A DNA stretch of 64,000 nucleotides. Origin: Gammaproteobacteria bacterium (GTDB lineage Bacteria > Pseudomonadota > Gammaproteobacteria > Berkiellales > Berkiellaceae). The notes beneath the pieces were generated by a model. The model saw nothing but the letters and a program-made list of their open reading frames with translations, was not told where the DNA came from and did not search any database. This document shows positions 55,901 to 61,700 of the stretch, one piece after another. The stretch covers positions 1-64,000 of the forward strand of contig JACPOY010000019.1 of assembly GCA_016191245.1 (NCBI GenBank), in the 5' to 3' direction. A program made the translations under genes and the position numbers. Within the stretch, counting starts at the first letter, position 1, and each line of letters opens with the position of its first letter.

Positions 55901-58676
55901 TTATCAACCATCAATAGCGGATAATCCTAATGTAAAAATAGGACAATTAATTAAGGCTTTTTACCCCTATAAAAATGTTGGAAATAGAGATCAATTGGCT
56001 ATTGATGCAATAACAAGATATTTAGATGGTGATGTGGGTAAAAATTCTGATATCGCTAAAATTGCAAGTGCAATGCAAATAATAAATCATATAAGAACAT
56101 GCTATGATAATATAATTAAAGCTAAAGAGATGGATGATAGTGATCCGTTAGTAAAAAATGATAGTCTATATAATGCTTTTGCTAGTTATCGAGCAGCTGA
56201 AGAACAGTTTAAAAATAGTATCGAAGGCTTAAATATTACCAATCCAGATCTTAAAGCAATGAGCCAAAGATTTGATAATATACAAAAGCAGGAATTTTCA
56301 AAGACATCAGAAGCATTTCGTGGTTATTTTGAGAAAACATTGACTGAAGATTTAGCTGTAAAAAAAGTACAAGACAAATACATCAAACAAGTCAATGGTA
56401 TCAAAAATGCACTAAATGCATTAAAGCAAGCTAATGAAAAAATTGATAATTTTAAATTGACTAATTATGATGTGAAAGGTCCTTATACAGAAAGAGAAGC
56501 TAAAGCGATTCTTTTAGAAGTATCAATCTTTATTAAAGAGGAACCACAGCAAGCAAGATTGCATAAGGAAAGCATTTTAAGCATTATTAATGATTATGCG
56601 ATTAATGCAGCGATTAAAACTGATAAAAAAGCTTTTGATGTGCGAGCATTGTTTTATGATGTACCTAATGATGAGGCATCAAAGAAAGCGCTTGTTGAGC
56701 ACTCAAAACTCAAATCCAGAGATGCTAGCGTAAAATATAGTATTTTTAATCTACCTGATTCGAGTCTTGCTTTATCTGCAGGACCTGATGAACAATCTCA
56801 AAAAAACTTTTTAGAAGCAGCCGTTAAAAATTCAGTTCCCGTTAAGCACATTTTGGCTATTGGTAGAGATGATTTTCATTATGCTATTGTAAGTGAAGAA
56901 GCATCAAAAGATGGCACACCAGATCCTCAAAGATTTACCGAACCTGATTTTTCACCTTATTTTGAGAAGGGAAAAATTGTAAATAAAGTAGGCAGAATTT
57001 TGACTTACCAAATGGATGTTGATGGTAAGGAAATTTTTGTCCATCAATTTGCATTGAAGAATAAAGGAGTTGCCGAATTAACAGATGAAGAAAGAGCTTA
57101 TGTAGAAAGCATATGGAATGATTCTCATGATAAGAATGCAAAATTATTAGTTCATTGTAAGGGAGGAACGGGAAGAACAGGTGCGATGGTTAGTGCTCTT
57201 CTTGGAAAAGAGCCTATCTATCAGAATATGTCATACGATGAAGCTTTAGAAGTTTATGGACAAATTCGATCGCAGGCTGGTATGGGGGCTGCTACAGAAG
57301 AAGGCTCTCAAAGAAATGATGCTAAAAATGCTTTTGGTAAATATAGGGAAGGTGGTCATGATAAACCATTTGAATTACCCGATGCATCAAATCAAGAGTT
57401 TATTCAAAAAATAGATAAAAATTTAAGAGAAATTCAAGCGCAAAGAGATAAGATCCAGCAAAATAATCCAGATTTAGCAAAGTTTGCGGAAAATGCAATG
57501 TCTACTATACATTTAGCAAAATTAATTGAATTGTATAAAAGCTCCAAATTTAAAGAAATCCAGCAATATTTGACTGAGAACTTTACTAACGTTAAAAGCG
57601 AGAATAGTAAAATTTCATTCACTTTTTCAAATGATATTACAATAAATTTAGATTTAAATGAAATAGTACAATTATCCATGCTTTCTGAGCAATTTGAAAG
57701 AGTTATGAAATGTGAAAATATTAATCAATTAAATAATATTGAGCAACAAAACGAAAAGGAACATAAAGAGTTTATAGCCATCAGTCCGTTAAAAGCGCAG
57801 CATCCATCTTTATTTGCTAGTATTCCTCCATTTACGCCGCCTGTGCATCCACGACCCCTTGATTCGGCTCCGCCCATTATTAAGCCTACTCAAGCACAAA
57901 AACCTGTTCCTTCAAGTCCGGGAGCTTCTCACCGCCATCAACCAATAGGAATTGTTTTTGAATCAAGAAAAGGTCAACCTAATCCACAAACATTATTAAG
58001 CCATTTTGATCAACATTTGAGTTTGCCTGCACCCCATAAAGAAGAAATTATGGCTAAACTTAAAAGTTATGCAGATAGTAATTCAAAACAACTTCCCGAA
58101 TTAACTCTTGTTAACATGTATAGTTTTTTGCATACAGATTATTTAGATAATCAAGATGTAGCACCTGAATTAAAGATTGCAGTTGAAGGGGTTTTAGCTA
58201 AACCATTTTGGGATAATAAAAAATTAGATGAGTTTTTAGATTCTGTCTATTCACCTACAAAACCTATTTCCCGCCAAGAAAAGCCTTCGGCCAATAACAA
58301 TAATATTATTGAGCTAGCTGTTGAAACGATGATTGATAATCTTTCAAAAGGTAATTCATTAAAGAGTTATGAAACGGACATTAACACAATATGTAAAGCA
58401 ATATGCGAGAACAATAATGTTCTTAAAGTAGATCAAGTCAAGATGCAGGTGATGGGTTGCTTGAGTAGTATCAATAATTTAGAAAAACCATTATCAAATG
58501 AGAAAGTAAAAGGCGTATTGGATAGTTTTGCTGCTCCACGTGATCCAAATGATCCTAGAGGGAAGGGCAAACCAGATTATGGACATGAAATTTCGAAAAC
58601 TACAGCATGGAAATCATTTACTGAAAACCTTCATATGGCTCTTGAGAATAAGAAAGGAGTAAGACTTAACCATTAG
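46914..58676 (+). CDS. Giant RasGEF-RasGEF-phosphatase protein
   Basis: A single 3920-residue frame. Two CDC25-type RasGEF domains are visible, at about 203-396 and 1781-1989. Both open with a lead-in DLRxRGxxxLxxxxPxDLYxxxW, and contain HKEQMVSFYIEV or HQQDILRFYIEV, a SSPAVSKI or SSTIRNL segment, FKNYRASV or HKSYHDLV, and VPYIGVYCTDLT or IPFMGIYLSQLT. Each is followed by a related module of about 130 residues (near 427-560 and 2010-2150), so a block was duplicated. A cysteine phosphatase domain near 3240-3470 has HCKGGTGRTG with Cys3415 and Arg3421. The rest is helical and charged, with a Pro-rich linker near 3640-3680. There is no signal peptide. A secreted effector acting on host Ras-like GTPases is inferred. 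Confidence 0.85.
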   Translation: MLDGSNKSIPKVPLSLVARLLYGKKFDSQIKEGEDANFTSADIKNFTNAILGLYKPDSIFKEIEEYYASIPVDDKEAKMVCVKNAQVLIENLLLNDKRLETLGPIFDYLSTNPEIPPGEDSPKMVRHLGKFISQIKADGQSNDFIQKLKIVAQTQKAQEENRSKRIEKYQSADKTDEDERIDLNELLQEQFIHKQKPEKIKEDAEKLAKDLRNRGLMQLTRMKPADLYGEDWVKKRRAENVVREMMETLDHFTHKVTSDIVSAKSLTHKEQMVSFYIEVLNQSMTLKDYQTAMILVTAFSSPAVSKILNLNANEAEVLTRATALMNPASSFKNYRASVIENKDEVVVPYIGVYCTDLTMIGEIGFSVDREVEGERVNLPNVEQIQILNNSLKQIEGFCLLADKEEIPQPKTDLSYCYETDFLSESQAFQTSLTFKLPKPIDLSSVTSLQDLKTKFPKGTLPVILEVKLNEKNTLMQNDAFKKLFKIALEQIELAKDNKDEKAYILKLLDSLEKWAKYNDIKDKKIINKIKSIQEFYSTDSNLLSTLTKLQESYVSDYQELINSEDKNAENDRRMKEEELQKLIGQGDIAIKSEAQRVLADIEKLKLIAELKAKFEILMVKSKTTSGVNIKDLEDKGVIASELNEIAKILLPLKNDKDPTVASEAIFHTSVSKFLQSYAKQLSLDDLKLIVELQKDIYDERSSSDPIAQKDLEKRMHALKANLNVIYGAREDVATGTQFANAIKDVTSFIDLVMIDNALLEFNLPADKVKINEVAQKLLVLLSNPNLEIQKRAIQINEKHKDKLNPEFEEISRNNQKFLNEAPAKMKGLINQYYEALKINNIDSVLRDDPKTNSESKKIVDLEAKIKSFSEEIDAKENASDPKMKEDIKLMKEQLKTKMDEYKKVISLVNELKQYKKPVKNKRKLSLISQRLRRRGSKKEKSGDKVADLTQSLQETLSKVSTRVQPQQSAMQESVSSAELEYVKWLKSEVKTQGLNGKKLYQIFEDALKEVKLDEIRDLDPPALLKKLDELPQTPALLVARGVTLHAEGRLNPHEIYLFLNIIKAKKMIETKDPSLNEHLNYMIKMHFEESEDLSSEIGKWFLNGGNAAAEIKKVLEGLNDLSKIDATVFDKAISTAVANLNDQDLSSQTMQQGLLSDTYTPESIIKTITSNQKFSPERQDALQHLAAEYVKYKDSILIQPTQIAIPLAPKASSVVVPVEQGAVEINLVYMVARELNKKALNVISAEEQRINSDNSIQKSEKKKYAEIFKQMRMIAAVVNDEETIVKKLDEHIKSLDARKKQITDKNERSTKDSKALDDIQFEKLYVVSLKSKFTKIKKDLEVSLLHQAQEKVTNESKPDVSQTPIPANRLRRDAKPQPDKAHAAIVRTVTETKQLNDDIDQLIIKIKQSDNDIASIKKLLDEAADIFIKFPVDSRDQIPTIEDLIGPEGKDNARKLVQALNKLYATNATSIENFKRLKDELSSDIEAHKLLQETSDTQSSKESCAAKIQIKQIAIQKIDKSIKQMEFVSSFKQKYAAAKRDNNVVELNNLEKQLRDCVCVTNKNFRRDVVALMVENGILGKPEDSIIKQLFSGYKDPTIFKDSLIEKISEKYTEQEFKNISKYLLAATSAEMVLENLSAMYFDPNQTPQSRMEILKNASIFIPQLMLADEGQVKFPDFSSADNKNEETKHVRDSFNAFIERSESESASNPELSNLIASFKDKCLKTSKAVKENTVKRDASIVKLKSQPSEADVISINDFLKSSLAEPLKSKKEGVQRQDDIKQNAKIMADDLRKRGMALFLDIEPSDLYNQAWANNKIKEKLNIIKAIRDFNLVSQSVKLDILNTKEISHQQDILRFYIEVVKNAMESGDYNTVYMIGSAFNSSTIRNLKHLDNLPEFKEMLANKTFVEITNREKNHKSYHDLVKKNKDTLNIIPFMGIYLSQLTFADDGNPSTRTDPIDEARPKQLNADKIDMLGGILSTLYASKAKLESEAAQAEPLKSDLTSRLEFTLLSEDKINQMADNYRLSQTKLIDLKSDNFFTLLKERFPSGNIPTILEFKIGDKIVTNEDALNKLIVKLISSSDNLKLDDKEYIHRIITSITRWTEERDINQKFSSKLEILLEKVKYTATDQQDIPKLFTIQSILTGYAHSGRAARIQMKNSLIDIVGDRSPNNKMFSTQAKQVLIEISKMDRIYSYISDNDILAKEFEQWRKLNQDSLKNEYIEWASENKDRSLEEFEFSKFIATLSIEKKLELAAQIFDMKSLCNDPAEQVSKFALALDLNEATIKHEIILSTILEDLKTLNTEQLLKNYKELNDQKVSIIDDVNQRSSFEELDRKTSLMLNAVSLIIKDPKLDKKLKSELESLSGLMLNLNKPSDILKRIHGITADTNTTLDNITEQIQSYILFVKSNKIIEKLQSGNNLTQAEFDALNRLGSDTEYSNLELWSKDNAIYKKKASQDLQKIKTSYDDFVAVRKLIIESYEQKLKPESDKKDSQNADRLIEINRILSDLDKVKPEIKIVDRISSKGFSDLSQSVPIPLNETKQSEIIKDLTKFIQDLDKIIDDYYIEIQKLVDQGVNLESLPVNSPISKKLFEMEMQIKTRESIVDKLRHRVIIDLKDDGILGLIEVTKNAKEEYPNLAGAIESEHRIVSSQIDNKIHQDAVDVYDRTYSKMFGFERIVALRNAGFTSKRRESTTNDRSGVVNILNQQASTIQDYRTKDAQSKKELVLLNLNMIFENEINPRIKRYQDFTPTSFHGMETDDKALLASIKKLIGKVVDLSKSADPDIAAKAKDVLAKIDSRLNEATDERTLKLKAELARSVSPVIKVEVKPEVKAKNDEIMKIISIALEKSAKVRNVDVNTDPKYKALSAIHLECKEQIEKNPHLVIDFNRVMQNVMNNLKEADRPAFVKTVRLETKALLKRRITNKRISATSKFGEMVGKISGIIGEPYKKPDVNAASLFDDFNLLVKYSDDAFDAKALGITEVIKRLKDENAKPYQPSIADNPNVKIGQLIKAFYPYKNVGNRDQLAIDAITRYLDGDVGKNSDIAKIASAMQIINHIRTCYDNIIKAKEMDDSDPLVKNDSLYNAFASYRAAEEQFKNSIEGLNITNPDLKAMSQRFDNIQKQEFSKTSEAFRGYFEKTLTEDLAVKKVQDKYIKQVNGIKNALNALKQANEKIDNFKLTNYDVKGPYTEREAKAILLEVSIFIKEEPQQARLHKESILSIINDYAINAAIKTDKKAFDVRALFYDVPNDEASKKALVEHSKLKSRDASVKYSIFNLPDSSLALSAGPDEQSQKNFLEAAVKNSVPVKHILAIGRDDFHYAIVSEEASKDGTPDPQRFTEPDFSPYFEKGKIVNKVGRILTYQMDVDGKEIFVHQFALKNKGVAELTDEERAYVESIWNDSHDKNAKLLVHCKGGTGRTGAMVSALLGKEPIYQNMSYDEALEVYGQIRSQAGMGAATEEGSQRNDAKNAFGKYREGGHDKPFELPDASNQEFIQKIDKNLREIQAQRDKIQQNNPDLAKFAENAMSTIHLAKLIELYKSSKFKEIQQYLTENFTNVKSENSKISFTFSNDITINLDLNEIVQLSMLSEQFERVMKCENINQLNNIEQQNEKEHKEFIAISPLKAQHPSLFASIPPFTPPVHPRPLDSAPPIIKPTQAQKPVPSSPGASHRHQPIGIVFESRKGQPNPQTLLSHFDQHLSLPAPHKEEIMAKLKSYADSNSKQLPELTLVNMYSFLHTDYLDNQDVAPELKIAVEGVLAKPFWDNKKLDEFLDSVYSPTKPISRQEKPSANNNNIIELAVETMIDNLSKGNSLKSYETDINTICKAICENNNVLKVDQVKMQVMGCLSSINNLEKPLSNEKVKGVLDSFAAPRDPNDPRGKGKPDYGHEISKTTAWKSFTENLHMALENKKGVRLNH

Positions 58677-58784
58677 CTGGGCATGGATAGATAAATTACC
58701 GTGTACTAACACTAAAAATTACTGAACTTATGCCCAAGTTAAATAATCTAACTCGTAAATTTCCAGATAATTAGAGGAATAAAT

Positions 58785-61700
58785 GTGAGTACTCAAGGTC
58801 CAAAATCGAAAGTCACGAGTGATATTTTAGCTAATGCAAAATATGTAGCTACAAATACTTCGGATTGGTTGTGGCAAGACTCAAGTAGTTTACCTAATGA
58901 TAAGGCAACATCAAGCGATGTTGGAGTTGCACGTGTTATTGGAGGTAAGTTACTTGTAGAAGAAGCGACGAGAAATGTAACAAAAGGACATTCATATAAT
59001 TATGTTTCCTATTATCAATCTGAATCAGGAAAATTGACCGAAAAAACATCTGCTTCAGACAATGAATATGTCCCAGTCCACGGTCTTACTGCGGTATCTG
59101 CAAGTCCATTACTCTTTGGCTCAATGGGGCCTGATCAATATATTTTGCCATCTCCTATAAAATTGGATGAGGTGACAATTAATAATATTTTGGCTATTTT
59201 TGAGGAAAAAAGAAGAGATGAGTTAAGAGGAAAATTGGAAGCTCTGGAAATTAAGGATGCAGAAAATCACACCTTAGGGAGAGTATTAGATTTGGTTTCT
59301 CCACTTACAAGGGAGCAAACACAGAAAGTATATCCACAAGTTCAAGCGTTTGTTGGTAAGCAACATGTTAAAATGGTTGCTAATGTAGTTGCAGATAGTA
59401 AACAATATGCCGCTCTAAGTATTGCTGGAAAAGGGCAATCAGAAGCAAGTGGTTTTATTCATTTTCATAAAAATGATAAAAACATACAAAGTCATAAAAC
59501 AGTTGAAGGTAATAATTCAGTTGCGTGGTATCAAGGTGAAAATGATGATCCGTTATTACATCATTTTGTTATTCAGAGTAAAAGCGATGGTGTTAGAGTT
59601 GCAGATGCTAAAGAGCCCATCAAAGGTGAATTAAATATTGCAGGCTCAGATTTTGATCAAATTGTTAACTTTTACGAAGAAACCATGGCTAAAGGGATCC
59701 CTGTAGTTGTGAATTGTACAGATGGAATTGATAGAACTGGTATGCTAATGACCGCGATGATGATCCTTCATCAATATAATGTTGGTATGAATGAAGGTAA
59801 AGATTTTACTGCGCTATCTCAAACTGAGCAACAAATGAGAATTTTAGATATTGTTGAATCGTTGAAACGCGATAGAGGTCCTGCTTTTATAAGAAGTACT
59901 CATGATGTAGGTATAGCTGTCCTCATGGGTTATACACTTATTGCCACTCAGAAGCAGAAAAAGCTTGAATCAGAGTTACTTGCTATGAATGATTTGGATC
60001 CTCGTATTAAATCATTAATTCAAGCTAACCATGAACCTGATTTACTTGTTAGAAAGATAGAAGAGATCATTCCAACGCTAGATGGCAATAATCTTGGTTC
60101 TGCTAATCAATTGTTAGAATTAGTTAGGAATCGGTCTGATGCGAATATTCTCTTTTTAAATACAAACAATCATACAAGTGATTTACATAATGATTTTGAC
60201 AATATTGATAAGCATAAAGCTGTTGGAGATGATGGATCAAAATCTTTACCTGTCAAATTATCCGCTGATGGCAATCCGATTAAAATGACGAGTGGTAAAG
60301 TAACGTATTCTCCTGAATCTGCACCTTTTAGTGTCTTTGTAGAATTAATCAAGGAAGGTGTCGATCCTAAAATGGTTTTAAAAGATAATAAAAGTATGTA
60401 TCACTTTGCTACGCAAGCATTGTTGAAAAATACTAGTCTTGAAAATTTAAAGCAAATGGCAGAATTAATAAAAAATGGAAAAAAACCTGCGATGCTTGCT
60501 GTTGAGCAAACCCTCATTGAAAATAAAATGGATCAACGACTCATAGGTATGGCTCTGCAAGTATTAGAAAATAAGAAAAGTGTCAAATCAATAAAATCTG
60601 AGTTGTCAAGTATTGGTACTGCTGAAAGAGCTCAGCTTTTGCAGCAACTTGAGAATTTATCAAGATTTGGCGATAAAGATTCTAAAAAGATATTTAAACA
60701 ATTGAATGATGCGCTTCCAAATAAAAGTAAAGCCAAACGTAATAATATTGAAATGAATGCGAGAGTTACTCAACCCTATACATCATCGGCGCCATCCTCT
60801 GGCCAAAGTGAAAAAGCTAAGGAACCTAGAAAGGATAATGAAACAATTGTTAAAACAAAGGGGCCGATGCATTCAGAACAACCTCAATACAATAAAAATG
60901 TTGTTCGTCAAATAATTTCCGGCTGGAATTATAATTATAAAGGCGCGACAAAGGAACTTAGTGAAGCTCAAAAAGCATCTATGTCAAAAGCAGAACTTGA
61001 TGCTAAACCAGAAGATACTAAAGCAGTTCCTCTTAGTGATGAAGATTATTCAGCTTTAGCAATTAGTGTCTCTTATGCGCTATCCACAAAAGAAGTTTTT
61101 GAAGAGTTAGCGCAAATGAGAATGGAGATTTTTAAAAAACCAATTCCTGATAATGAAAAAGCAAGAAAGGAACTTCAAGATGAAAAGGACATATTTTTAT
61201 ATAACACTTCTAAATTCATAGTAGAACTTATCAAGGCAGATCCAAATCAAAAAACATATGCGGCTTTAAATAAATATTTGGTTGCAAGAGAAGAAGATAA
61301 AGCCTCTGTACTAGCAGAATTTCAAGCAAAAAAAGTAGAATTAGATCTTATTCCTGCCGATAATCAATCAGATGAACAAAAAAATGAATTAAATCAGATA
61401 GAAATTCTATTGGGATTTCGTCAAATTGTAGAACCTCAACCAACTGATTTAGTAGAGGATAAGCCGGGATTTGATAATTTAGTAAATAACACTAAAACTG
61501 CTGCAGAATATATTATAAAAACTAAGGAAGAGAAAGAGAAAATATCTCAAAAATTTGATGAGGCTTCATTAAATGACAAAGCCTTTAATATTGATACCTA
61601 TTTACATTCAACACTTAGTCACAAGAAAGTAAAAACAGAAGATATGAAAGAAAATGCTGCATTGGTTGCTCAAGATTTGAAAAATAGACAGTTAATGACG

